Source of the DNA: Stenomitos rutilans HA7619-LM2
Lineage (GTDB): Bacteria > Cyanobacteriota > Cyanobacteriia > Leptolyngbyales > Leptolyngbyaceae
Reading direction: 5' to 3'
Length of the DNA: 64,000 nucleotides
Assembly: GCA_019358945.1 (NCBI GenBank)
Contig: JAHHIE010000001.1
Location: 1-64,000 of the forward strand
This document shows positions 46,369 to 54,049 of this stretch, piece after piece. A model generated the notes under the pieces. It saw nothing but the letters and a program-made list of their open reading frames with translations, was not told where the DNA came from and made no database searches. How positions within the stretch are numbered: position 1 is the stretch's first letter; every line of letters begins with the position of its first letter. A program made the translations under genes and the position numbers.

Positions 46369-47556
46369 ATGCATGCCTCAGACTTAACCACTGCCCAACG
46401 CACAAAAGAAGGAAAGGCAATCAACACCTTTCTGCTCTGGAGCTTTTTAGGATCGGCGGCTTTCCACACGATCGCAATGGCAGCGACACCCACTGCTTTT
46501 TGGAACAGCCTACCCGAAGCCGAAGAAGACACGATCGAAGTCGTGGCAGAGCCCGAAACGCCGATCGAGCCAGAAAAACCTGAAGAGCAGGCGATCGAGC
46601 AGAAGGTAGAACCGCCCCCACCCGAAGTTGCCTCTGAAGTTGCGTTTGCGCCACCCCCACCGCTAGCACCCGATAGTCAGGCTCCACAAGCGACGGGTGA
46701 AGATGCTCCCAGCAATCTACCGCCCTCTCGCTCCTCGGAAGCGGTGAACCCCATGACCAGCAAAACGGGTGAGGACAGTGGGCTAAGGGTTGGCGGCGGC
46801 CCCATTTTTAGCCCCTTCGGCACCGGGTCTGGGTTTGGCAATGCCAGCCGACCCACTGGCTTTGATCCCTTAGGCCGACCCGATGGCGATGCTAAAGGTA
46901 CGCCGGGTGGCACACCTGGTGGTACACCCGGCAGCACTGCAACCCGCACGACAGCGCCGCCCATTCCGGCTCCAAATCAACCTGCCTGCTTAAGCTGCCC
47001 CAAACCAAAATATCGGGGATCGGAAGGTAGCCCCCGTGTGGATATGACCGTTCGACCCGACGGCAGTGTAGAAGTACGACTGCGAAAATCCAGTGGTAAT
47101 CCTGAGACCGATCGCGAAACGCTGGAAACCATGAGCAAATGGCGATTCGACCCCAAAACGATTCCCGAAGGCGGCCTTAAAAAACGGGTGCGAGTCGAGT
47201 ATGAGCAAGAGGGCTCCAGTCGGCAGCGCCAAAACGAGGAGCGTCGCAGACAGGAGTCTGAACGTCAGCAAGTCGCAGAGCAGGAGCGGCAGCGGCGGGA
47301 AGCTCAGGAACGTCAGCGTCAACAACCAACCACGGCTGTAGAAACACCCGCAAAACCACCTGCGACACCGTCTGCAGTTCCGTCCCCGGTACAGGCTTCT
47401 CCGGTTGAACCCATCGCCCCCCAACCCGAAGCCGTCCCTACTCCAGCGGCACCGGAACCCGCACCTGTGGAAGCGGCTCCTCCTGCACCCGCGCCTGCTC
47501 CAGCAGCACCCGAAGTGGCACCTGTAGAAACAGCCCCTTCAACCCCTGCACCCTAA
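46369..47556 (+). CDS. tonB: TonB-family energy transducer with C-terminal extension
   Basis: 395 residues from ATG 46369, 2 bp after exbD. An N-terminal helix (LLWSFLGSAAFHTIAMAA) is followed by a Glu/Pro-rich arm (70-110) and a Gly-rich stretch with GGTPGGTPG. The TonB C-terminal-type domain lies in the interior, about 220-285 (VDMTVRPDGSVEVRLRKS...ETMSKWRFDPKTIPEGG). After it come an Arg/Gln/Glu helix (about 285-325) and a 75-residue Pro/Ala tail. TonB normally ends with its receptor-contacting domain, so this tail is odd but seen in some cyanobacteria. Confidence 0.88.
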   Translation: MHASDLTTAQRTKEGKAINTFLLWSFLGSAAFHTIAMAATPTAFWNSLPEAEEDTIEVVAEPETPIEPEKPEEQAIEQKVEPPPPEVASEVAFAPPPPLAPDSQAPQATGEDAPSNLPPSRSSEAVNPMTSKTGEDSGLRVGGGPIFSPFGTGSGFGNASRPTGFDPLGRPDGDAKGTPGGTPGGTPGSTATRTTAPPIPAPNQPACLSCPKPKYRGSEGSPRVDMTVRPDGSVEVRLRKSSGNPETDRETLETMSKWRFDPKTIPEGGLKKRVRVEYEQEGSSRQRQNEERRRQESERQQVAEQERQRREAQERQRQQPTTAVETPAKPPATPSAVPSPVQASPVEPIAPQPEAVPTPAAPEPAPVEAAPPAPAPAPAAPEVAPVETAPSTPAP

Positions 47557-47630
47557 AGCAGCGACCTGCTTTAACCCATTACATCGATCGAAGAGCTGGA
47601 GGCAACGATGGTTGATTGCACCTGAATGAA

Positions 47631-48167
47631 CTAATTCAACACTACCAGTGTGTCATGCGCCAGGAAGTGACCGATGTGGTAGGCTCGCTCCTCAGTTTTG
47701 AGCAAGATCTGCTCATACAGATAGCGAGTGGCCCGATCGCCCAGGCTTTCTGCCTGTGCCGCCTGACGACGAAGCACACCAATAATGGCTTGCTCTGCCG
47801 CCAAGTCATTCTCTAGCATCTGACGACAGCGGTAAATACCATCGGCTTCGGGTGTCACGCAACTCAGCTCTGCCAGCTTTGTAAAGCTAGCGGCGGGCAC
47901 CCCTCCCAACCCATCTAACCGTTCACCAATTTCATGGACATGCTCTTGAACCGCTTCATAACTTTCGCTAAAGAATTCGTGCAGCGAATAAAATTCTGCG
48001 CCCTCAACAACAAAATGGTGCTTTTGGTACTGCAAATACAGAGCCTGAAAGCTTGCCAGAAGGATGTTCAAGCCTTCGCAAACTGGCTCAGTCGTCGATC
48101 GCTCCAGCAAGATAGGGTTGTCTGCAACCTGACCGAATGAGCGAATCAATGTTTGAACTTCAGACAT
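47631..48167 (-). CDS. dps: Dps-family ferritin-like DNA protection protein
   Basis: 178 residues from the second ATG at 48167; the first, at 48170, is only 2 nt from the AGGAGG. Ferritin-like four-helix bundle with the Dps ferroxidase pattern: [20 protein letters not shown], then [22 protein letters not shown]. Dps oxidises and stores iron using peroxide and protects DNA. Its position convergent to tonB fits an iron and oxidative-stress island. Confidence 0.94.
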   Translation of the reverse strand: MSEVQTLIRSFGQVADNPILLERSTTEPVCEGLNILLASFQALYLQYQKHHFVVEGAEFYSLHEFFSESYEAVQEHVHEIGERLDGLGGVPAASFTKLAELSCVTPEADGIYRCRQMLENDLAAEQAIIGVLRRQAAQAESLGDRATRYLYEQILLKTEERAYHIGHFLAHDTLVVLN

Positions 48168-48402
48168 CATGTCCTCCTTAAATGGCTAATACCCTGACGG
48201 CAACTCAAATCTACTATTCGTCACCTGACGCTATGACAGACATAATCATCAGATTCAACACTCATAAAGCGTATCAGATTTTTTAAAGTTCCTTATTCAC
48301 CTTTTGGTTACTTTCTAACAAGAACTGAGAGTTTTTATCATCTGGTTTAACTTAAACCCTGTATGTAATTCTTTTGATCCAATAGCGCTGCACAGTGAAT
48401 GT

Positions 48403-48780
48403 ATGAAATGTCCTCGCTGCAATTCAACCAAAATTAATAAAAACGGACATCACCACGGCAAGCAAAATTACATCTGCAAGCAGTGTAGCCGCCAGTTTGT
48501 AGAGTTCTACAGCTCTAGGGGCTACTCCGAAGATGCTAGACAGATTTGTCTGCATATGTATGCGTCTGGCATAGGGCTTCGTGCGATCGAACGTGCTACT
48601 GGCATTAGTCATAACACCGTTATCAACTGGCTTAGACAAGCAAGTGCTGTTTTACCGGAAGCCACTGAAGCTGAAGAAAATTCAGATTCCGGCTCAAGCG
48701 TGGCTCATCTCAAACCGCTACAACCCATAAAAAAATTCAGCGAAAAAGGTAACGTTGCGTTTAGCCTGGATGCCTATTGA
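48403..48780 (+). CDS. IS1-family InsA-like protein, solitary
   Basis: 125 residues. An N-terminal zinc ribbon (MKCPRCNSTKINKNG with CKQCSRQF) is followed by a helix-turn-helix (GYSEDARQICLHMYASGIGL, RAIERATGISHNTVINWLRQ). That is the InsA layout of IS1 elements. InsA is normally about 90 residues and followed by InsB by frameshift; here the frame runs 35 residues further and no DDE domain follows. It is either a truncated IS1 or a host protein of InsA origin. No terminal inverted repeats were seen. Confidence 0.8.
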   Translation: MKCPRCNSTKINKNGHHHGKQNYICKQCSRQFVEFYSSRGYSEDARQICLHMYASGIGLRAIERATGISHNTVINWLRQASAVLPEATEAEENSDSGSSVAHLKPLQPIKKFSEKGNVAFSLDAY

Positions 48781-48919
48781 TTGTTTTAATACAGCCACGA
48801 ACGAGTTGTTCTAAAGGTTGAAATCATGACTGCATTGTGCAAACCCTTCTGAGCTTCCTATGCTTGTTTAAGCTAATCAGGAATTAGTTTTAATAAGGTA
48901 CAACAAACAATTTTGTGGA

Positions 48920-49195
48920 ATGATTAACATGGATTTAAACAATCTAAATTCTCAAGTAAATGAAATCATTCAGATTCAGTGCCAGGATCGTTGGCAGGTT
49001 TATCATCGGTTGCAAGAGTTGGAGATTGCCTGTTGGTGTAGCGGGTATCAGCCCTTAAGAGTGCAGGTTACAAGTGCTACAAAAGCCATTCAGGTCTGGA
49101 GTGTCGCACAGCATGCAACCCTATCCCGACACGCTCTGATACCGTGGCTAGAAGCCTGCTGGCAAGTGTGCAGTGCTTCCGAAACAGACGTGTAA
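48920..49195 (+). CDS. Asr1405/Asl0597-type small protein
   Basis: 91 residues. The pattern IQCQDRWQVYHRLQELEIAC-WCSGYQPLRVQV followed by AIQVWSVAQHATLSRHALIPWLEACW is that of small cyanobacterial proteins named after Anabaena Asr1405 and Asl0597. Function unknown. Met4 (48929) is an alternative start. No clear ribosome binding site. Confidence 0.75.
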   Translation: MINMDLNNLNSQVNEIIQIQCQDRWQVYHRLQELEIACWCSGYQPLRVQVTSATKAIQVWSVAQHATLSRHALIPWLEACWQVCSASETDV

Positions 49196-49490
49196 CGGCA
49201 ATCATACCGTCTACCAATCTTTCGATTTGGTTATAGCGGCTTGTTGCTGTTGTTTGCAGAGCGTTCTTCCTAAGCTGTAGACCTGGTGTAATGGCTGTTT
49301 TGTAAAGAAACGTATCGGCTCTGCCCATTGGATGAGTTTGAGCGTTGGACGATCGCACTGCTCTGCTCAAGCTGCTTAGGAAAATGCCTTAAAAACGAGA
49401 AGCAAGCTACAGTTTACGAGTTTTCGTGGTCTACGAGGATTGTTGACCGCACGCCCCTATGCGAGACGATCGCAACATCTCAAACATCCT

Positions 49491-50981
49491 CTAAAAGTCA
49501 AAGTAAATGTAAGGTAGCGACCCCTTGGGTGCCAAAATCCAAACAGCAAACAGGCAGAGCGGCACCAGCATCAGCTTGACATGCCAATTGAGTTGGAGCT
49601 TGAGAGCACGATCGAACACATAGGCTGCACCCATACAGACCATCAGCACCCAAAGCAACAGCGCGATTTGCAGTAGCCCCAGACCGATCGCTTCTAAATA
49701 AACCTTTTGGGCAAACTGAGCATCGGCAGTATGCCCCCATAAACGCTGCACCACCAACCAGGATTCTTTGACATCCGGCAGGCGAAAGAAAATCCAGGTC
49801 GTGAACACCATGCTTTGAGTCAAAGCCCATGCGAGTACGACACCTGGTAGACTTTGCCATGCCCCTTCCAGCCAGGAAACCTGCTTTGAGAGCGCCTCAG
49901 TCAACCGATGCACAACCAGCGCTATGCCGTGTAGCACACCCCAGACAATGAAGCCCCAGGCTGCCCCATGCCAGATGCCCGCGATCGTCATGATAATCAG
50001 CAAGTTCAAGCAGGTACGCAGTAAGCCCTGCCGTGAGCCACCTAACGGAAAGTACAGATAATTGCGTAACCAGTCACCCAGCGTCATGTGCCAGCGTCGC
50101 CAAAAGTCTGCAATGCTGGTGCTGAAGTAGGGAAAATCAAAATTCTGCGGTAGGTCAAAGCCCAGCAGTATGGCGCTTCCTCGTGCCATATCCACGTAGC
50201 CGCTGAAATCGAGGTAAAGCTGTAGCCCATACGCGATCGTCGCCAGCCACAGATCGGCACTGCCTGCCCGCTGGAGGTTTTGAAAGCTAAGGTCAACCAA
50301 AACGCCGAGGTTATCTGCCAGCAACCCTTTTTTGACTGCGCCACAGGCAATGAGCCACACCCCTTCGACCCAGCGATCGACTGTCGGAAAGGTCTGTGTT
50401 TGCACCTGTGCTGCCAGCGGATGGTAGCGAGTGATCGGGCCGCTAATCAGCTTGGCAAAAAACAACTTGTACGCAGAGAAGTTAAGAAACTGATGGGCTG
50501 CGGGTGCCCCACGGTAAACATCCACCAGATACGCAATGCACTCAAAGCAAAAAAAGCTCAATCCTAAAGGCGCGATGAGATTCGATCGCGTCCACGTTGC
50601 ATTGGCTTGCAGTGCTGTGTTGCCAGCTAGCGCTCCTATCGTAGACAGCACAAAAGGAACGTACTTAAAGCCCAGCAGCAGCAGCACATTGACTGCAATG
50701 CCCAACCAGAGCAATCGAAAGCGTTGCCGCTGCCAATCTTGCTGGGCAAACTGCCAGTCGTCATTGCGCCAGTCAGGCGGAACGGCGATCGCCTGTCCCA
50801 GTTGAAATGTTACCCATGTCCCAGCCAGCAGCAGTGGAATGTACTGCACCTGAAACGATGAGTAGAACACAATGCTGGCGGCTAGCAAGGCCCACATGCG
50901 GAGCCACTGCTGCTGCACCGACCAGTAAATGCCAATCACACTCAGCAGAAACAGTCCGTAGGCGATGGAAATGAAGGTCAT
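49491..50981 (-). CDS. MBOAT-family O-acyltransferase (AlgI-like)
   Basis: 496 residues from ATG 50981 (frame open to 51035). About eleven hydrophobic helices; LIAPLGLSFFCFECIAYLVD, FPYFSTSIADFWRRWHMTLGDWLRNYLYFPLGGSR in part, and catalytic His in IAGIWHGAAWGFIVWGVLHG. AlgI-type MBOATs move acetyl groups across the membrane onto polysaccharides, usually with a periplasmic AlgJ/AlgX-type partner. No such partner is adjacent, so the polysaccharide target is unknown. Confidence 0.92.
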   Translation of the reverse strand: MTFISIAYGLFLLSVIGIYWSVQQQWLRMWALLAASIVFYSSFQVQYIPLLLAGTWVTFQLGQAIAVPPDWRNDDWQFAQQDWQRQRFRLLWLGIAVNVLLLLGFKYVPFVLSTIGALAGNTALQANATWTRSNLIAPLGLSFFCFECIAYLVDVYRGAPAAHQFLNFSAYKLFFAKLISGPITRYHPLAAQVQTQTFPTVDRWVEGVWLIACGAVKKGLLADNLGVLVDLSFQNLQRAGSADLWLATIAYGLQLYLDFSGYVDMARGSAILLGFDLPQNFDFPYFSTSIADFWRRWHMTLGDWLRNYLYFPLGGSRQGLLRTCLNLLIIMTIAGIWHGAAWGFIVWGVLHGIALVVHRLTEALSKQVSWLEGAWQSLPGVVLAWALTQSMVFTTWIFFRLPDVKESWLVVQRLWGHTADAQFAQKVYLEAIGLGLLQIALLLWVLMVCMGAAYVFDRALKLQLNWHVKLMLVPLCLFAVWILAPKGSLPYIYFDF

Positions 50982-51266
50982 GTGCGGGAAAAACGTGACG
51001 ACAGTCGAAGCAAAAACGGCACAAAGAACAGGCAATGGCGTTGATTATAGTGAAGGTTTGTCCATTCGCACAGATTCCTTATCTAGCAGTCTTAAATCAT
51101 GCGTGAAAAGCATGCTGTTCTCTCTTTCCAGGATTGACACAAAGTTTTGCAAAACCCAACGAATCCTCGTCGTTCAGCACACGCATCGCTTTGGTCATCG
51201 CTAAAATTTAATTAAGAGTGAATGTGGCCGTCCTGTTATGTTAGGATCTATAGCCATGGGAGAAGT

Positions 51267-51348
51267 GGGTCGATGCCCGAGTGGTTAATGGGGGCGGACT
51301 GTAAATCCGCTGGCTATGCCTACGCTGGTTCAAATCCAGCTCGGCCCA
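51267..51348 (+). tRNA. tRNA-Tyr (GTA)
   Basis: 82 nt. Acceptor stem GGGTCGA/TCGGCCC (one G-T pair), discriminator A, D-arm GCCCGAGTGGTTAATGGG, anticodon GTA in GGACTGTAAATCC, a long variable arm typical of bacterial tRNA-Tyr, and T-loop GGTTCAAATCC. The CCA is not encoded. tRNA-Thr follows 100 bp downstream. Confidence 0.97.
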
Positions 51349-51448
51349 TCCACGAACAAAGTTTTGGGCTTTGAGTTCTCAGTTTTGAGTTAACAAAGCA
51401 CGTAGCTTTAACTCAACATTCAAAACTCGCAACTCAAAACTAAAGGTT

Positions 51449-51520
51449 GCCCGTGTGGCTCAGTGGTAGAGCACACCCTTGGTAAGGGTGAGGTCACGAG
51501 TTCAATCCTCGTCACGGGCT
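51449..51520 (+). tRNA. tRNA-Thr (GGT)
   Basis: 72 nt. Acceptor stem GCCCGTG/CACGGGC, discriminator T, D-loop GGCTCAGTGGTAGAGC, anticodon GGT in CTTGGTAAG, T-loop GAGTTCAATCCTC. The spacer from tRNA-Tyr carries a TTTTGAGTTAA...TTAACTC inverted repeat. Confidence 0.96.
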
Positions 51521-51621
51521 TAGGAACAGAAAGAAAAACGTCGTCTTGAGCGGAGAAGCTGCCTAAAAGCTTAGGCCAGATTGTTGTGGCGGTGAGACGA
51601 ACGAGACTGTTCCAAGTCAGC

Positions 51622-51676
51622 TTGGAACCAGCGTAGGTGTAGCCAATGGCTTTACAGTCCGCCCCCATTTGACCCA
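51622..51676 (-). pseudogene. Inverted tRNA-Tyr remnant
   Basis: Read on the minus strand it gives TGGGTC, then (after loss of the D-arm) AATGGGGGCGGACTGTAAA, then GGCTACACCTACGCTGGTTC, matching tRNA-Tyr at 51267-51348 through the anticodon stem, variable arm and start of the T arm with a few changes. It cannot fold as a tRNA. It lies about 100 bp from the tRNA-Thr gene, in opposite orientation to its source. Confidence 0.8.
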
Positions 51677-51798
51677 CAGTGTTAGAGGGTTGATGCAAGG
51701 GATACTGCCAAGTAAATAACTATTGGTTGATGCGGTGGTCGATACCAGAAACTAAAGTAGTAGAGTGACTAATCGATCGGATCGACGCTTAAACCAAT

Positions 51799-52011
51799 AT
51801 GGGCGACTTTCTACAGGCACTTGAAGCCAGCAGTAATAAGTACAGCCAAAAACTTGATGCTCTTTTGGAAGAGTGCAAGGGCTTAACCTGTCGAGGGGAC
51901 TATGACGAAAAGCAAATGGCGTTGAATGCTTCTCTCGCTCTAGAGTTTGAAGCGATCATTGTTGACTACGAGACTTTAATCTCCAAATACAAGGAATTAC
52001 ACCAGCCGTGA
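51799..52011 (+). CDS. Small helical hypothetical protein
   Basis: 70 residues, acidic and predicted fully helical (LQALEASSNKYSQKLDALLE, then LEFEAIIVDYETLISKYKEL), with one Cys pair (ECKGLTCRG). No family recognised. The start is weakly supported, but base composition and sequence look coding. Confidence 0.5.
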   Translation: MGDFLQALEASSNKYSQKLDALLEECKGLTCRGDYDEKQMALNASLALEFEAIIVDYETLISKYKELHQP

Positions 52012-52228
52012 TGTGTTTTGCAAGGCATCTCTTCTACACGGTCTAAACGATCAAGTGGTTGGTCATGGTCGGATGCAACTGGTAGCGATCGATTGCTAAA
52101 TTGCTGTATATGACAAGCTGTAATAAATCAATCTGTCATGCTGCTTCTGACCGTACTATATATTTTATGAGCAAAGGTCACCCACTTCTGATTAGACTCC
52201 TGTTAACAAAGAAAACTGAGAGGGCATT

Positions 52229-52387
52229 ATGTCTTTAGGGACAATATTAATCATTATTCTGGTACTCGCTCTTTTAGGCGTTCTACCAATCTTCCCTCAC
52301 AGCCGCAGTTGGGGCTATTATCCTAGTGGAGGGCTTGGTACAATTCTCGTCATTGTTATAATCCTCCTGCTACTGCGGGTGATTTGA
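52229..52387 (+). CDS. DUF3309-family small membrane protein
   Basis: 52 residues. LGTILIIILVLALLGVLPIF, then PHSRSWGYYPSGGLG and a second hydrophobic helix (TILVIVIILLLLRVI). This two-helix layout with the WGYYPSGGLG loop is that of DUF3309 proteins. GAGAGG lies upstream of the ATG. Function unknown; such proteins are often stress-linked. Confidence 0.82.
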   Translation: MSLGTILIIILVLALLGVLPIFPHSRSWGYYPSGGLGTILVIVIILLLLRVI

Positions 52388-52566
52388 AGTCGAACAACCT
52401 CCACTTTTTTCTTCCTCATCCAGCTATCAACCCGGCAGTAAAAGATCTAACAGCACCCTACACAATCAGAGCAGAATGCCAAACGATGTAGGGACAAACA
52501 TTGCCGAGTTAATAAGTAGGAAGAGGCTCTAGTGATTGAGGCATAGTCACACACCTTGACAGACTA

Positions 52567-52964
52567 ATGCTAACAACCTTGCTCTATGCAGCGATCTTTG
52601 GTTTGATGTTTGGTCGCGCTTAGCTTTCGTATCGTCTTGCTTGGGAGGCATTTGAAAGTAGTGATTGGAGATGATGATCAGCCTACACTGGCAAGAGCGG
52701 TACGTATTCAGCAAACTTTGCTGAATACGTACCGCTCTCACTCATACTGCTCTACCTCTTAGAAAGTCGCGTGGAGACAGGCATGTGAATGCATGAGCTT
52801 TGCAGTGCCCTGCTCCTAGGGCGCATCCTACACGCTTTCGGTGTCAGTCAAGTGAGAGAAACCATCAGTTACCGCGCGTTGCTGGCATGGTGCTCACTTT
52901 GACAGTAATGATGCTTGCGTCAGTAGGGCTTTTAGTCAGCTACACCTTCCAGGTTGGCGCTTAG
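52567..52964 (+). pseudogene. MAPEG-family membrane protein gene with several frameshifts
   Basis: Reading across frames gives MLTTLLYAAIFGLMF, (extra base) VALSFRIVLLGRHLKVVIGD and DDQPTLARAVRIQ, (missing base) NFAEYVPLSLILLYLLES, a TGA, then SALLLGRILHAFGVSQ, (missing base) GMVLTLTVMMLASVGLLVSY and a stop at 52964. NFAEYVPL and LLLGRILHAFG are hallmarks of the MAPEG (YecN-like) family. At least three frameshifts and one stop show it is dead, or that the assembly is poor here. A perfect 45-bp palindrome covers the second frameshift. Confidence 0.8.
52694..52738. repeat. Perfect palindrome, 22-bp arms, 1-nt centre
   Basis: AGAGCGGTACGTATTCAGCAAA (arms of 22, given here as 52694-52715) is the exact reverse complement of 52717-52738, with one C between. 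It lies within the MAPEG pseudogene where RAVRIQ should continue to NFAEYVPL. Confidence 0.95.
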
Positions 52965-52974
52965 CATCTGAGCT

Positions 52975-53235
52975 TCAAGCCGCGATCGCGCTTCTCCCTT
53001 TACCTTGATCAGCCAGCCGACGAAACTCTCGCTGCAAGCGATGCTCGAGCTTCGATGACCACTTAGGCACATCCGTGCGCTTGTGCCGCACGAGTAAGTA
53101 GGTCAATTGAAGGCTGAGCAAGCTTGGTACGGTTTCCACATGGACAGCATTGCCAGACTCATCTGCCAAAGCAAGGGCAATCTTGCCTGCCTTTCGATTA
53201 ACGTCGATGACCTTGGTAATATATGGCGTTAACAT
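52975..53235 (-). CDS. Hypothetical protein
   Basis: 86 residues, basic, soluble. The N-terminal part looks like beta strands (MLTPYITKVIDVNRKAGKIA) and the C-terminal half is an Arg/Lys-rich helix (LEHRLQREFRRLADQGKG). AGAGGT lies upstream of the ATG. No family recognised. Converges on the MAPEG pseudogene with a 10-bp gap. Confidence 0.6.
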   Translation of the reverse strand: MLTPYITKVIDVNRKAGKIALALADESGNAVHVETVPSLLSLQLTYLLVRHKRTDVPKWSSKLEHRLQREFRRLADQGKGRSAIAA

Positions 53236-53550
53236 TGTCTACCTCTGATGCCCTAACCTTCACTCAATGATATTTAGTTGACGTGGTTGTACCTCTGCCA
53301 CAGGGGGAAACGTTCACCCGTCCATAGGCTGAGTCAATCACCGCAGTCGTTCCTGCTTTGTGCTGACAAGTTTACCGATTTAAAGAATGACGGCTACAGA
53401 TCAATCAGTGGGTAGGGGCAAGGCATTGCCTTGCCCCTACAGGATGTGTCGCATTTTCAATTCAAATTGGCATTACTTCAGCCGATGCGATCGCGCAAAA
53501 TGAGCTGCCGAATGGGATGATTGTGGAGGATACAAAGCGAGAGATTTAAG
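53236..53550. other. Intergenic region with a palindromic repeat
   Basis: Holds the perfect palindrome at 53412-53440 and otherwise nothing I can identify. Confidence 0.4.
53412..53440. repeat. Perfect 14-bp-arm palindrome of the GTAGGGGC type
   Basis: GTAGGGGCAAGGCA (53412-53425), one T, then its exact reverse complement. GTAGGGGC...GCCCCTAC palindromes are interspersed widely in filamentous cyanobacteria; the element at 32130 shares the GTAGGGG-type end. Confidence 0.8.
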
Positions 53551-53892
53551 ATGGCTTGGAATGTGCAGGTTTTAGAAATTACTGATGAACATGGTCATGG
53601 TATTGATAAATATCGAAAAGTCGCTAACTCAGATGATGAAGGTGAGCTACATCCGCTTTGTGAGCATCAGCATGACTCCATCGACGAGGCTAATCACTGT
53701 CCTGAAGCTTTAGCGAAAACGGTAGAAATTACGGGCATCCCAGACGGTAGCAACGCTGATCGTGCTGCCATGCTGGAAGCAGAAGCAGAACAAATGCTAA
53801 CTGAAGCGGCGCAATTGAAGGATCAACACAAAGCCTCAAATACCTGGAACCGAGACACCGATAGTAGTGCGATCGCTCCGTCACTTTGGTAA
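53551..53892 (+). CDS. Acidic hypothetical protein
   Basis: 113 residues from ATG 53551 (GAGA upstream; the longer frame from 53521 is less likely). Begins MAWNVQVLEITDEHGHGIDK, with an acidic middle (SDDEGELHPLCEHQHDSIDEANHCP, in part) holding two Cys and several His that might bind metal. The helix after it is Ala/Glu-rich. No family recognised. A strong shared terminator lies downstream. Confidence 0.62.
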   Translation: MAWNVQVLEITDEHGHGIDKYRKVANSDDEGELHPLCEHQHDSIDEANHCPEALAKTVEITGIPDGSNADRAAMLEAEAEQMLTEAAQLKDQHKASNTWNRDTDSSAIAPSLW

Positions 53893-53958
53893 CGAAATTT
53901 TTGAAACGCTAGAGAAAAAACAGTCAATTTCAGGTCAGAAATAATTTCTGATTTGCCC

Positions 53959-54005
53959 TCCATTCAAGAGCGATCGATTAAGTCAGTCGATCGCTCTTGA
54001 ATGGA
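53959..54005. terminator. Bidirectional terminator hairpin
   Basis: A perfect 19-bp stem (53959-53977 with 53987-54005; arm begins TCCATTCAAGAGCGATCGA) and a 9-nt loop, followed by GCTTTT. It lies between convergent genes ending at 53892 and 54050. Confidence 0.75.
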
Positions 54006-54049
54006 GCTTTTATGCCGATTACTACGGCACTCTGCTATAAATACCGAAC

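Noticed and set aside
51622-51676. Prophage or island attachment site at the tRNA locus
   Set aside because: The copy is inverted and internal to the tRNA, not a direct 3' duplication, and no integrase is nearby.
51420-51698. A 92-codon minus-strand frame with PVTRIELVTSPLP
   Set aside because: It translates across the tRNA-Thr gene and the tRNA-Tyr remnant; such frames are known artefacts of tRNA regions.
52567-52623. An 18-codon small membrane peptide
   Set aside because: Better explained as the start of the MAPEG pseudogene before its first frameshift.
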